A program made the position numbers and the translations under genes. Shown piece after piece: positions 35,886-46,507 of a stretch of DNA of 64,000 bases. Numbering within the stretch: position 1 is the first letter of the stretch; every line of letters begins with the position of its first letter. This stretch comes from Anaerotignum neopropionicum (lineage in GTDB: Bacteria; Bacillota; Clostridia; Lachnospirales; Anaerotignaceae), in contig NZ_LRVM01000004.1 in assembly GCF_001571775.1 (NCBI RefSeq), forward strand, positions 62,001 through 126,000. The letters are read 5' to 3'. The notes under the pieces were generated by a model. The model did no database searches. It was not told where the DNA came from and saw nothing but the letters and a program-made list of their open reading frames with translations.

Positions 35886-38800
35886 ATGAAAAAACGATTT
35901 TTTAGCATTTTGCTATGCTTTTGCATGGTGCTGGGGCTGTTGCCTGCAACGGCATTGGCGACGGATGGACCTGACTTTTCAAATTTGAACGAAGGTGAGA
36001 CTGTCACCATTGACGGCACTGATTACACCTATAAGGGAGATGGTGGTGGCGGCGGTGGCATCGAAATGATCACTGGTATCGAGAAAAGTTATATGGCTTT
36101 ACAGGAAGCCTACTGTTGGAAGGCGGGCGACGGCTATGTGCTGTATACCCCAACGTTGGGAAGCGTTGACTATAGAAGCGTAGACGTGACAACCTCTGCC
36201 GTGGTGACACTGCATAATGCAGAAATCACTTCTGATGCTTATGCGCTGAAGTTGCCAGATAATCAGCCTAGTGCAACCAACTTTCCTGTTGACGTCACTG
36301 TAAAGGTGGAGGGCGAAAACAGATTGAGCACAAGCAACGGAAATTATTGTGTCCTGGTTCACCAGGCTGGCGACATCACCTTTATGGGCGAAGGCACGCT
36401 GAGGCTAGAGAATACTGAGACAAATGCAAACGATAATTTTTATAACTCAAATGGTGTTGTCACCATCCAGGGCGGTACGCAGGTCGCAATCAGCGGTGGC
36501 AGGAGTAGAATTGTGGGCAATCTCATTATTACCGACAGTGATTCCAAGCTGACCATTGCCAGCGGCACAACGCTTAGTATGGGTTCGGTTGGCGGAAGCG
36601 CAGAACCTAATGTGTCCACGGTTACGGTGGAAAACGGTGCCGTTTTGGAGAATAACGGCACGCTAAACATGAATCGAAAAACCAAGGATCAGCCCGGTAT
36701 TTTTGGCGAGATTTCTGGGGGCGGCGGAATCCAATTTGATTATGGCACCCTTTATTGCCTTGTGGATGGGGAATTCATCCCTTATGGCGGTGACATAAAG
36801 GAAAGCGGTCTGGACTTGTCAAGCAGTCAACCCACAGAAGTGACACGCTATAAGGCAGGGAACGGCTATGCACTGTTCACCCCCGCAGAGGGCGGAGCAA
36901 AGGCAAAGCTGGAGTTGAATAACGCAACCATCAACACGACGGATGCTACCGCTTTGAATTTATTGACAGCAGAACCCGTTGACATTACTGTCACTGGAAA
37001 TAATTCATTGACGGCAGGGGGCAGCAAAGATGTCATTTATACCAACGGGCAGGCATTGTCCGTCACAGGCGAGGGCAATTTGAACCTTGCGGGTTCATAT
37101 TATGGCGTTAATGTCAACGGTATGGGTGCGGTCAGCATAAGCATTGATGGTAACCTGACCTTTGATACTGCATCTCAGCCGATTTCCACTGCTGAGGATG
37201 TCACTGTTTCGGCAAAGAGCATTACGTCGAATTCGGGCTATCCTTTCTATTCTGGTGGCACGGTGTCTCTCACCGCCACGGACGGAGATATTGTGTTTGA
37301 TGATACAGGAAAGACATATAAACAAGAAAAAATAGTGGGGACAAATGACATTACCCTAAATGCACCAAGTGGCAAAATTGACATTACTCATGGCGGTGGC
37401 GGTTATGCCCTAAATAGCACTTCTGGAACCATCACTGTGACTGCGCAGAATGATGTAATTATTAACGCAAGCAATGGCGGCAGTATCAACAGTGGTAAGA
37501 GTGATACTTCCGACGTGGTATCAGTTAATTCAACAAATGGAAGTATCCAAATGAGCTGTGGTGATTCTTATGAATGCGTTAAATCCTCCGGTGGGGTGGC
37601 ATTGACAGCAGCCAAGGATATTACGCTCAACGGCACTGGTATGGCATCCGTTGCAATTCATTCATCCAATCAAAATGTCAGCATCACCGCTGGGAGCAAG
37701 CTAACCTCCACCAGTGCCTATGGTTTTAAGGTGGGAACACTGACCATTCAGGCAAATGAGGTGTCCATTGCAGGCACTATCCAAGATGGCATTCTGGCAA
37801 GTAGCGTGAGCATCACAAACACGGATGGCACGGATAACTGCAAGAGTGTTTCCATCACTGGAACCAGTGGCAGCGATAGCTGGGCGGCAATCAATTCCTC
37901 CAATGTGAATATCAAGGCGGATGATGTGCTGATTTGCGGAAATAACAAGGCGAAGGCAATCATCGCTCCAAATGACCAAGGCACGGTTACCATTGGGGAT
38001 GCAGGCATGATTATCGGTGCAGTTTCCATTAGTGGCGCAAACGCAATCGATTCCAGAATTTTGTGCATAGAAAGCACTGGGACGGATGCCTCCACTGGAT
38101 TGGATTTGTCTACTCCTCCTACTGTAACTACCTATTATAAGGCAGGAGACGGCTATGCGCTGTTCACCCCTGCAAATGGCGAAACAAAGGCAACGCTAAC
38201 CTTACACAATGCCAGCATTACTTCTTCCAGCGCAACCCCTCTTGATTTGGGCGCAGAAACGGTGATCAAGCTGGAAGGGACGAACAGTATTACTAACAGC
38301 AACGAGACCAATGGCAGCGTAGGCATCAGCGCGATTTCAAGCAGCAGCGGTATAGCGCAGCCAGTGACCATTCAAGGCGGCAGCGACGATTCTCTGACTG
38401 TTTCCGCATGGCAGTGCACCAGAATGGGCGCACTAACCATCGACGGCTGTAGTGTTACCATGGATGGCGAGTGTTACGGCATCAATACAGAGGGAAATGT
38501 GATTCTCAAAAATGGCGCAAAGGTATCCGCTAGCGGTGGAGATTTTGGTGATGCAGTTCATCTTGCGGATCTCACAGAAACAGAACAATATAGCCTGACT
38601 GTCAGCGAGGGCAGCGCCCTGACCGTCGAGGAGAGTAGTGCTTTGATTACGGGCGACCTTACCATCAGCGGTTCAAAGGTGACAATAAATAGCGGTGTAG
38701 AGGCAATGGTTTTAGGCGCTGTTAATGTGGAAAACAGTGGCGTGCTGGAGAATAATGGTATATGGCAAATGAAGCTGGGCACAACGGTCGAGCAGATTAA

Positions 38801-40592
38801 GGCACTGAAACTGACAGGCAACGGTGTAGTACGGGTATATACAAATGAAGACGATCCTCCTACTTTCGATACCTACACCAACGAAGGTGATTCAGTGAAA
38901 GAAATAAGTGGCGGTCTTGACTTGACCACTGGCGGTGGCAGCGGCACAACCGTTGCGGCGGACGGCTACGAATGGAATGACACGAGCAATACACTGACCC
39001 TTGGGGATATCATCGTGAGTGGCGATTTGACTGTGCCCGACGGCACAACCATTAACACCACTTCAAGCAGCACCATCATTGGCGATATCGGTGGAGCTAG
39101 TGGTTCTCAAACGAACCTTATATTTACCGGCTCAGCACCCCTTATCATCAACGGCAGCATTAGCTTAGATGAAACCGGTGATTCTGTTACCGTTCAGGAC
39201 GGGGTAGACATCACAGTAAACGGAAGCTTGTCGGCCGTAGTAGATAGTACGTTGAACGTTATAGGCTCTGGCACGACGTTAAACCTTTTCTCCCAGGAGC
39301 GCTATGCAGTTTTGTGCGACGGAGTAAATGTGGGTAATGGAGCTACTTTAAACGTTACCTCACGGGGTACTGGCTCAGTGGGAATAGCAACCAATGGAAA
39401 CGTCAACGTTACAGGCGGTTCAACGCTTAGTGCAGGCTGTGATTACGGCGTATATATCATTGATGGTACACTCACAGTAGATAGCAGTAGTAAGCTTGTA
39501 ACAAATGGTTCAGTTGCTCCCTTCTGTGTTGTAGATAAATCTTCCAGTAAGGGGCAGGAAGATACTGTAAATATTCCTGACAAAATGCTTCCACAAGGAA
39601 CAGGAATTTCATCCATAAAAGGAATCTCTGTGTTTAGCGAGAAAAAATATACCTACTGGAGCTTAATAAAAGATGAAGCTTTGGGCGTAACGGGTGAAAC
39701 TGCAATGGGATTGGCTACCTTAACAGGTGCTGCAAAAGGTGAATTGACCTTCAAGAAGGCTAAAAAGAGCAGCTCCGGCAGTAGTGGCGGTGGTGTAAGC
39801 ATAACTCGTACACTCACCTTTGATACAAACGGTGGTTCTGACATTGCCAGTGTTACGAAAACCAACGGCGCAGTGGTTGATTTGAAGGACTACAAACCCA
39901 CGCGTGAAGGCTATACCTTTGCAGGCTGGTATTCCGACAAAGCATTAACCAAGAAAATTACCAGTGAAACCCTGGCAGCAAGCACAACGGTTTATGCAAA
40001 ATGGATTGAAAATGTAGGTGAAACCACTGAATCCGAAGAAACCAAAGAAAAGAAAGAAACAAAAAAATCTTTTACCGATGTAAAAGACAGCGACTATTAT
40101 TATGATGCAGTGCAATGGGCAGTGGAAAACGGTGTGACGAGCGGTACTACCGACACCACCTTTGATCCTAGCAGCATTTGCACCAGAGCACAAATGGTTA
40201 CCTTCTTGTGGCGTGCTATGGGTTCTCCCGAACCAACGGCTGCAAATTGTGCATTCAACGACGTTTCCAAGGATACTTATTACTATAAGGCTGTCCTTTG
40301 GGCAGTGGAAAACAATATCACCGCAGGCGCAACTACGTCCACCTTTGAACCAAATGCAACTGTAACACGTGGACAGACGGGTACCTTCTTGTGGCGTGGG
40401 GCAGGAAAGCCAACGGCTACCATTGCAAACCCTTATACTGATGTTGCCAAGGGAGCATACAATTATGATGCTATCCTTTGGGCGGCTGAAAATGGCATTA
40501 CACAGGGCACTGGCGCAACAACTTTTAGTCCTGAGGAGCCATGCACCCGTGGACAAATTGTAACATTTTTGTTAAAATATACAAAAAATTAA
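35886..40592 (+). CDS. Giant SLH-anchored surface protein 1
   Basis: 1568 aa, AAGGAGG before ATG 35886. Signal peptide MKKRFFSILLCFCMVLGLLP. Beta-helix-like repeats form most of the protein, with the recurrent module AGDGYALFTPANG-(T-L-x-L-H-N-A-x-I-T) seen near residues 80, 320 and 755, a carbohydrate-binding-like pattern. Residues about 1310-1378 form an InlB/Flg_new repeat (REGYTFAGWYSDKALTKKI, VYAKW). The last 173 residues are three S-layer homology domains (FTDVKDSDYYYDAVQWAVEN, AFNDVSKDTYYYKAVLWAVE, PYTDVAKGAYNYDAILWAAE), which bind pyruvylated wall polymer. It may mediate adhesion or binding of plant or mucus glycans. A close paralogue follows after 32 bases. Confidence 0.9.
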   Translation: MKKRFFSILLCFCMVLGLLPATALATDGPDFSNLNEGETVTIDGTDYTYKGDGGGGGGIEMITGIEKSYMALQEAYCWKAGDGYVLYTPTLGSVDYRSVDVTTSAVVTLHNAEITSDAYALKLPDNQPSATNFPVDVTVKVEGENRLSTSNGNYCVLVHQAGDITFMGEGTLRLENTETNANDNFYNSNGVVTIQGGTQVAISGGRSRIVGNLIITDSDSKLTIASGTTLSMGSVGGSAEPNVSTVTVENGAVLENNGTLNMNRKTKDQPGIFGEISGGGGIQFDYGTLYCLVDGEFIPYGGDIKESGLDLSSSQPTEVTRYKAGNGYALFTPAEGGAKAKLELNNATINTTDATALNLLTAEPVDITVTGNNSLTAGGSKDVIYTNGQALSVTGEGNLNLAGSYYGVNVNGMGAVSISIDGNLTFDTASQPISTAEDVTVSAKSITSNSGYPFYSGGTVSLTATDGDIVFDDTGKTYKQEKIVGTNDITLNAPSGKIDITHGGGGYALNSTSGTITVTAQNDVIINASNGGSINSGKSDTSDVVSVNSTNGSIQMSCGDSYECVKSSGGVALTAAKDITLNGTGMASVAIHSSNQNVSITAGSKLTSTSAYGFKVGTLTIQANEVSIAGTIQDGILASSVSITNTDGTDNCKSVSITGTSGSDSWAAINSSNVNIKADDVLICGNNKAKAIIAPNDQGTVTIGDAGMIIGAVSISGANAIDSRILCIESTGTDASTGLDLSTPPTVTTYYKAGDGYALFTPANGETKATLTLHNASITSSSATPLDLGAETVIKLEGTNSITNSNETNGSVGISAISSSSGIAQPVTIQGGSDDSLTVSAWQCTRMGALTIDGCSVTMDGECYGINTEGNVILKNGAKVSASGGDFGDAVHLADLTETEQYSLTVSEGSALTVEESSALITGDLTISGSKVTINSGVEAMVLGAVNVENSGVLENNGIWQMKLGTTVEQIKALKLTGNGVVRVYTNEDDPPTFDTYTNEGDSVKEISGGLDLTTGGGSGTTVAADGYEWNDTSNTLTLGDIIVSGDLTVPDGTTINTTSSSTIIGDIGGASGSQTNLIFTGSAPLIINGSISLDETGDSVTVQDGVDITVNGSLSAVVDSTLNVIGSGTTLNLFSQERYAVLCDGVNVGNGATLNVTSRGTGSVGIATNGNVNVTGGSTLSAGCDYGVYIIDGTLTVDSSSKLVTNGSVAPFCVVDKSSSKGQEDTVNIPDKMLPQGTGISSIKGISVFSEKKYTYWSLIKDEALGVTGETAMGLATLTGAAKGELTFKKAKKSSSGSSGGGVSITRTLTFDTNGGSDIASVTKTNGAVVDLKDYKPTREGYTFAGWYSDKALTKKITSETLAASTTVYAKWIENVGETTESEETKEKKETKKSFTDVKDSDYYYDAVQWAVENGVTSGTTDTTFDPSSICTRAQMVTFLWRAMGSPEPTAANCAFNDVSKDTYYYKAVLWAVENNITAGATTSTFEPNATVTRGQTGTFLWRGAGKPTATIANPYTDVAKGAYNYDAILWAAENGITQGTGATTFSPEEPCTRGQIVTFLLKYTKN

Positions 40593-40623
40593 AAACGTCA
40601 TAAAAAATTTTAGGAGGTACAAC

Positions 40624-43600
40624 ATGAAAAAAAGATTTTTTAGTATTTTGCTAAGCTTTTGCATGGTGCTGGGGCTGTTGCCCGTAATGGCTTTTGCAGC
40701 GGACCCCGAAGTTACCATCGGCACGACTACTTTAGCGGACGGTATGTATTATACCATCATCACTGGTGATGATGATGGTTTTGCCCTCGTGGTAGAAACC
40801 ACCGATGAACCGCCGACGGATACACCATACCTTTCTTTTAGTGATGGCGTTCTCACCGTATCGGGTGATGTCAGCTTAACCAGTGGAGGCCCAAATCCTC
40901 TTAGTATCAGCAATGGCGAATTGGTTATTGCTGGTTCTGGTAGCTTGAGCCTAAGCAGTAGTATTGGACCGGCAGTGAATATGAACAATAGTTCACTTTC
41001 ATTATCCGAAAGTGTGGATTTCAGTGCTGAACAAACCTCCACCAACCCTATACCTGCAATCACGAATGGTTCCGTGGAAACGGAAGAGGGGTATTCAGGT
41101 AACATTACCATTTCATCGACCGCAAGCAGCGCTTTATTTGAAACGCTTGTAAATCTTCAAACCAGTGGTGATATTTCTATTTCAGGTGGCGGTTTTGTGT
41201 CTGTAATAGCTACTTCTGGTACAGTTACACTAGAGGGCGAATCCGTCAGTGTAAGCAGTCGTACCAATAATGGAATGTTAGTTGACGCTGTTTCAAATCC
41301 AGAAAATACTGATGAAACCGCAATTTCCATTACTGCCACAAAGAGTGATTTATCTTTGACAGGGGCAAGCGACACTCCGCTGCTGGCTGCCCACAATATC
41401 ACCCTTTCTGCCAATGGCAATATTCAGGTTGAAAACACTGGGAATGTCACTAACAGTAGTGCTATCTACGGTAACCTTACGGTAACAAAGGCGCAGGATG
41501 TCACTGTCTCAAGTTCCAAGGCGCAAGCGATAACCGGTACTGCAAATATCACAGCAACTGGGGATGTAGCTATTTCTAGCACCAATAATTATGCAGTCGG
41601 TGGGCTGACGGTGAATGGGGCAAATGATGTCACCGTAATAGCCAATGAGTCTCCGGCACCTGCTATTTGTGCTAATGCTGCTGATGTTGCGATCAACGCC
41701 AGTGGCAATATCAATATTGAAAACACTGGCGATGGTATGGCGATTGCCGCTGTCAATGTATCTATTGATACAACGGGTGGCAGTATTTCTATTTTGAGTG
41801 AAGGCGAAGCTCCTGTTATTAACGCCAATACGGCGGTTACGCTGAAAGCGAAAGGTAATATAGAGGTAACAGGATCAAATAGCGTAGCGGCAATCTATGG
41901 AGAAGGCGTTACCCCAACGTTAATCTCTGAAAGAGGTGTCGTTAAGCTAACTGACAAAAATGGCAACAGTACGAGCATTACCCTTGCTGATGGCAGTACA
42001 ATTTCCGCAGCAGATGGTGGGGATGCATCTGCCGGTTTGGATTTAGTCACCGCCACTCCTGTCGTGGATACCTATTATCCAGCAGGAAATGGCTATGCCC
42101 TGTGGAAGGACGTTACTGGTAACGCAACAGATGGCTACACCGGCACACTGGTTCTTCATAACGCCACCATTGAAAATACAACGGAGCTTATAGGTGGCGT
42201 CGGAATTGGAGCAGAACAAATGGGCATTGCCCTGCCGAAAGGAAGCATCACCCTTCAGGTAGAGGATGAAAATAATATCAGCTCCAAACACGGCTATGGT
42301 ATAGGTGTTAAGGTTGGAAATATTATTCTGTCTGGTGACGGCACCTTGAACGCTAGCGGTGGAAAAGAGGGTATCATTCTTGATACAGGCTATACACTCT
42401 CCTTTGGAAATAGTGATGTAAAGTTGAATGGTATCGTAACAATTTCTGATGAGGGTGCTTCTGCCCGCACTGTTTATGGTGATGTAACCGTTCCAAGTGG
42501 ATTATATCTGACTGGAGATGTTACAATCGCCACAGGTGCAACGCTGACCATCCCCGAGGGAACTAGCCTTTCCCTCGAAAATACAAATTCCGTGACAAAC
42601 AACGGGCAAATTATCAACAATGGTGAAATCCAACTGCCCTATAGCTACAATGTAGCGCAAATTCAGGCTCTGCATATCAGCGGCAGCGGCAAGATAAGGC
42701 TTTACGATTCAGTGAATAACTCTTATTATATTTATATTGACAATAACATTTATTTGGATGCGGGTCCATCGGGCAGTAATACGTTTACTCTTCTTCTTCC
42801 CGATGAACCAGCATACATGGATGTAAATGATGGCTATCTTACTGTCGCACCTGCAGTTGGCGAAACCCCTGCAACATTAAACTTGCATGATGTAGTTTTG
42901 ACTTCTCTCACCCTGCCAAATGCGCCTCTTGTGCTATCCCTAGAGGGAGAGAATGAGATCTTTCAAATAAAAGCATACAATGCAATTACAGTTACTGGCA
43001 GTGGCTCGCTGGATACATATCTTTTTGAAAATGATGATGCTACTGCTGCACTGACAGTAAACAGTGGGGCAAAATTAAACACAAGATATGAGACTGTGGA
43101 TGCTGGTGTTACCACCACCACCATTTATGGCAGCTTTACGGTCAGTGATTATTACGGACTCATCGTCAGTCCAACTGCGAAGGTGGTATTGACCTCTGGA
43201 GCGGTTTTAACACTGGCAGAAGAAGGATATCTGGAATTTAAACAAAATGCATTCCACAGTGACTTGACCATCGGTACTGGTGCATCTATCGTGAATAATA
43301 CCTATATCATCCTGCCAGAAGGTACAACGGTGGCACAGATTCAGGCATTGCCTCTTTCCGGTACCGGTGTTGTACGAGTGGCAACGGCGTATAGCGCAGA
43401 AGGATGGGCTAATGCGTGGGATTCCTACACAAACGATGGTGTTGCGGTGAAAGAAATCATCGGCGATCTTGACTTGAGTGTTGGCGGCCACAGCAATGCA
43501 ACTGTTGCTGACGACGGCTACGCATGGGATGATGTCACCAATACACTGACACTTGGTGATGTCGTTGTGAGTGGCGGTTTAACCTTGCCCAATAACACAA

Positions 43601-45123
43601 CCATCAACACTACTTCAGGCAGCACCATCAGCGGCAATATCAGTGGAGCTAGCGGTAACTATGCACACATTGTATTTAGCGGTTCAGCGCCCCTTAACAT
43701 TAACGGTATTATCGCTTTAGGGGCAAATGGTGATTCGGTTACCGTTCAAGATGGTGCACAAGTCACGGTAAATGGGGTCTTCTCTCTGGGCGTTTACGAT
43801 GGCATCTTGAATGTAAGTGGTTCTGGCACGGTGCTAAACCTTTCCGCCCAACAGGGCTATGCAGTTTTGTGCGGCGAAGTAAATGTGGGAAATGGCGCTT
43901 CTTTAAATGTAGGATCACAAGGTGATGGCTCAAGGGGAATAGAAGCCCATGGAAATGTCAATGTTACAGGCGGTTCAACACTGACCGCAGGTTGTGATTA
44001 TGGTGTATATATTATTGATGGTACACTCACAGTAGACAGTAGCAGTAAACTGATTACAAACGGCACAGTTGCGCCTTTCTGTGTTGTTGATACATCTTCT
44101 AACAAAGAACAGAACGAAGTAATTAATCTTCCGGGCTTGCCAAGCGGAACAAAAATAACATCCGAGCAGGGCAATGACTTAGGTTTTGGTTATACCTACT
44201 GGAGTCTTGTACCCACAAACGGCAGTTTAAGCGTAACAAATGAAGATCCTTCGCCTGCTAACTTAATAGGCGCCGTAAAAGGATTGCTGACCTTCAAGAA
44301 AGCAAGCAGTAATTCCGGTGGCAGTAGCGGCGGTGGCGGTGGTGTAAGCCTTACTCGCACCCTCACCTTTAAGACAAACGGCGGTTCTGACATTGCCAGT
44401 GTTACTAAAACCAACGGCGTAGTGGTTGATTTGAAGGACTACAAACCCACTCGTGAAGGCTATACCTTTGCAGGATGGTACTCCGATGAAGCATTAACCA
44501 AGAAAATCACTAGCGTAACGCTGACAGCAAGTACCACGGTTTATGCAAAATGGACTGAATTAACGGAAAAAACAGAAGAAACGAAAGAAACTAAAAATCC
44601 TTTTACTGATGTAAAAGACAGCGACTATTTTTATGATGCGGTACAATGGGCAGTGGAAAAGGATATTACTAGTGGTACCACCAGTAGCACCTTTGGTCCC
44701 AGCATGATTTGTACTAGAGCACAAATGGTTACCTTCTTGTGGCGTGCTATGGGTTCTCCCGAACCTACCGCTGCAAATTGCTCCTTTACCGATGTTTCCA
44801 AGGATGCTTATTACTATAAAGCAGTTCTTTGGGCAGTGGAAAAAGGCATTACCGCAGGAACAACTGCAACAACCTTTAGCCCCAATGCAACCGTAACCCG
44901 TGGACAGACGGTTACCTTCTTGTGGCGTGGGGCAGGCAAGCCAATGGCAAGCATTACAAATCCTTATACGGATGTTGCCAAGGATGCGTACAATTATGAT
45001 GCAATTCTTTGGGCGGCTGAAAAGGGTATCACGCAGGGTACTACCTCAACCACCTTTAGTCCTGACACACCCTGTACCCGTGGGCAGATTGTTTCGTTTC
45101 TGTATCGGTATATGGGAAAATGA
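40624..45123 (+). CDS. Giant SLH-anchored surface protein 2
   Basis: 1499 aa, AGGAGG before ATG 40624. Signal peptide and C-terminal half are very similar to the previous protein (YTYWSL, SLTRTLTFKTNGGSDIAS, then three SLH domains starting FTDVKDSDYFYDAVQWAVEK). The N-terminal half has diverged: one PAGNGYALWKD module near residue 483 and long Thr/Ser/Asn-rich beta-helix stretches. Tandem duplication with divergence of the exposed half suggests changing ligands or immune/phage pressure, while the anchor is kept. The two genes with the receiver-like pair probably form one transcript. Confidence 0.9.
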   Translation: MKKRFFSILLSFCMVLGLLPVMAFAADPEVTIGTTTLADGMYYTIITGDDDGFALVVETTDEPPTDTPYLSFSDGVLTVSGDVSLTSGGPNPLSISNGELVIAGSGSLSLSSSIGPAVNMNNSSLSLSESVDFSAEQTSTNPIPAITNGSVETEEGYSGNITISSTASSALFETLVNLQTSGDISISGGGFVSVIATSGTVTLEGESVSVSSRTNNGMLVDAVSNPENTDETAISITATKSDLSLTGASDTPLLAAHNITLSANGNIQVENTGNVTNSSAIYGNLTVTKAQDVTVSSSKAQAITGTANITATGDVAISSTNNYAVGGLTVNGANDVTVIANESPAPAICANAADVAINASGNINIENTGDGMAIAAVNVSIDTTGGSISILSEGEAPVINANTAVTLKAKGNIEVTGSNSVAAIYGEGVTPTLISERGVVKLTDKNGNSTSITLADGSTISAADGGDASAGLDLVTATPVVDTYYPAGNGYALWKDVTGNATDGYTGTLVLHNATIENTTELIGGVGIGAEQMGIALPKGSITLQVEDENNISSKHGYGIGVKVGNIILSGDGTLNASGGKEGIILDTGYTLSFGNSDVKLNGIVTISDEGASARTVYGDVTVPSGLYLTGDVTIATGATLTIPEGTSLSLENTNSVTNNGQIINNGEIQLPYSYNVAQIQALHISGSGKIRLYDSVNNSYYIYIDNNIYLDAGPSGSNTFTLLLPDEPAYMDVNDGYLTVAPAVGETPATLNLHDVVLTSLTLPNAPLVLSLEGENEIFQIKAYNAITVTGSGSLDTYLFENDDATAALTVNSGAKLNTRYETVDAGVTTTTIYGSFTVSDYYGLIVSPTAKVVLTSGAVLTLAEEGYLEFKQNAFHSDLTIGTGASIVNNTYIILPEGTTVAQIQALPLSGTGVVRVATAYSAEGWANAWDSYTNDGVAVKEIIGDLDLSVGGHSNATVADDGYAWDDVTNTLTLGDVVVSGGLTLPNNTTINTTSGSTISGNISGASGNYAHIVFSGSAPLNINGIIALGANGDSVTVQDGAQVTVNGVFSLGVYDGILNVSGSGTVLNLSAQQGYAVLCGEVNVGNGASLNVGSQGDGSRGIEAHGNVNVTGGSTLTAGCDYGVYIIDGTLTVDSSSKLITNGTVAPFCVVDTSSNKEQNEVINLPGLPSGTKITSEQGNDLGFGYTYWSLVPTNGSLSVTNEDPSPANLIGAVKGLLTFKKASSNSGGSSGGGGGVSLTRTLTFKTNGGSDIASVTKTNGVVVDLKDYKPTREGYTFAGWYSDEALTKKITSVTLTASTTVYAKWTELTEKTEETKETKNPFTDVKDSDYFYDAVQWAVEKDITSGTTSSTFGPSMICTRAQMVTFLWRAMGSPEPTAANCSFTDVSKDAYYYKAVLWAVEKGITAGTTATTFSPNATVTRGQTVTFLWRGAGKPMASITNPYTDVAKDAYNYDAILWAAEKGITQGTTSTTFSPDTPCTRGQIVSFLYRYMGK

Positions 45124-45195
45124 TAAAACCATAAGATAAAATAAACCAAAACAAATATTAAGTATCTTGCTTTGTATTTGTATGGGGATAAGATT

Positions 45196-45223
45196 ACTGC
45201 CGGGCATTATAGTGTCCGGCAGT
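45196..45223 (+). terminator. Hairpin after the SLH genes
   Basis: ACTGCCGG / CCGGCAGT, perfect 8-bp stem, no U-tract. A second imperfect hairpin lies at 45376-45413 (CAAAGAGCCTTCCC / GGGTAGGTTCTTTG). Neither is a classic terminator. Nothing coding is supported in 45124-45515. Confidence 0.45.
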
Positions 45224-45515
45224 AGCTGTATCACCCTGCTTCATATTGTGGACAGTACGCTCCCCGTCCGCCACAGACCACCTGTCATGGCATCTGCTTT
45301 TGAAATCCCGTATGCAGACGTTGCTGAGGAGATTGGTTACACATTGTGCTATAATAAGCTTGGCAGTAAAAAATGCAAAGAGCCTTCCCACTATTCTAAG
45401 GGTAGGTTCTTTGTCATAAGAGGATCTAACGAAACAACTTTGGAGGAAATGCCTTTTTCTTGCCAATTAAATTAGCGTTTATAAGGAGAAGCATAAAAAT
45501 ACATATCAGCATATA

Positions 45516-45588
45516 TTTACAATTTGTTGTTCATATGATATACTGACATTAGATTCTATATAAAAGATTGACGTTCTGTAGAGCGGAA
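45516..45588 (+). promoter_or_regulatory. iclR promoter and candidate IclR operator
   Basis: TTTACA (45516-45521), 17-base spacer, TATACT (45539-45544). TTCTGTAGAGCGGAA (45574-45588) lies just after the start, a 15-base imperfect palindrome sharing the TTCT-N7-GAA frame with the site before the lyase gene at 46963-46977. Fits autorepression. Confidence 0.55.
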
Positions 45589-45611
45589 CGTTATTTATTT
45601 TCGGAGGAGTT

Positions 45612-46400
45612 ATGTTGATTAATAATTATAAACCAAAGTATCCTGTGCAAACATTGGAAAAATCCATTGACATATTGCTGTGTCTAAAAGAATCTGTGTC
45701 TCCCGAAGGTATGAGTATTGCGGAGATTAATGAAAAATTGGATTTGGGCAAAAGTGTAATTCACAGAATATTGGACACGTTATATGCTTATCGTTTTGTA
45801 GAAAAAACCAGTGAAGGCTACAGATTGGGATGGGGACTTTATGATATTGCCCAGATGATTCCTGAAAATCATTATTTAAGTGAAACAAGCTACAAGAAAA
45901 TTATGGAAAGATTATGCAGTCATTTTAAGGAAACCGTAAATCTTGGTGTTTACAGCAATGGGGAAGTTGTAATAATATGCAAGATTGAGCCTGACCGTCG
46001 TTTGCGTTCCAGCGTTTCAGTGGGGGAAAGAGAACCTTTGTATGCAACTGCATTAGGAAAGCAATTTCTTGCCTCTTTAACAAAAGAAGAAGTAAAAACT
46101 TATTTTGAGTCATTTCAGTTAGAGAAACTAACGGAGCGAACAATTGTTAATCTAGAGGAGATGTATGTTGAATTAAGGAAAGTGAAAACCCAAGGGTATG
46201 CTTTTGATGACGAGGAATTCTGTGATGGATTAATCTGTACAGCGGCACCTGTGTATGATTTTCAAGGCAAGATTGCGGCAGCAATGAGTATAAGTGTTCC
46301 GAAAGGTCGTTATACAGAAGAAAAAAAGGAAGAGATCATAAAAGAGTTAAAAGAGGCTGCTATGGAGTTGTCTGATTTTTTAGGATATCAAGGGATATAA
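45612..46400 (+). CDS. IclR-family transcriptional regulator
   Basis: 262 aa, CGGAGGAG before ATG 45612. Winged HTH at about 14-75 (QTLEKSIDILLCLK, MSIAEINEKLDLGKSVIHRI), then the IclR effector domain (about 85-255): NLGVYSNGEVVIICKIE, YATALGKQFLASL and FDDEEFCDGLICTAAPVYDF. Small-molecule-responsive repressor or activator. It is the first gene of the ectoine region, in the same direction, with paired operators before itself and the lyase operon. In proteobacteria ectoine catabolism is controlled by EnuR (MocR/GntR type), so an IclR control would be a different solution. Confidence 0.88.
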   Translation: MLINNYKPKYPVQTLEKSIDILLCLKESVSPEGMSIAEINEKLDLGKSVIHRILDTLYAYRFVEKTSEGYRLGWGLYDIAQMIPENHYLSETSYKKIMERLCSHFKETVNLGVYSNGEVVIICKIEPDRRLRSSVSVGEREPLYATALGKQFLASLTKEEVKTYFESFQLEKLTERTIVNLEEMYVELRKVKTQGYAFDDEEFCDGLICTAAPVYDFQGKIAAAMSISVPKGRYTEEKKEEIIKELKEAAMELSDFLGYQGI

Positions 46401-46463
46401 AGATGTGAATTTCTGAAATATTAAATGAAGTTTTAACTTTGTGGTATCGCAAAGTATAAATGA

Positions 46464-46507
46464 GTACTCCCAAAAGTTATGTAAATAACTTAAGGGAGTA
46501 TTTTTTT
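46464..46507 (+). terminator. Terminator of iclR
   Basis: TACTCCC / GGGAGTA with an inner GTTAT/ATAAC pair, then seven T. A second hairpin (AATCGCCTTT / AAAGGGCGATT) at 46671-46714 is followed by TTTT. The rest of 46508-46895 shows no gene. Confidence 0.8.

Noticed and set aside
39945-40556. 203-aa open frame antisense to the SLH domains
   Set aside because: Cys-rich shadow of the SLH repeat codons.
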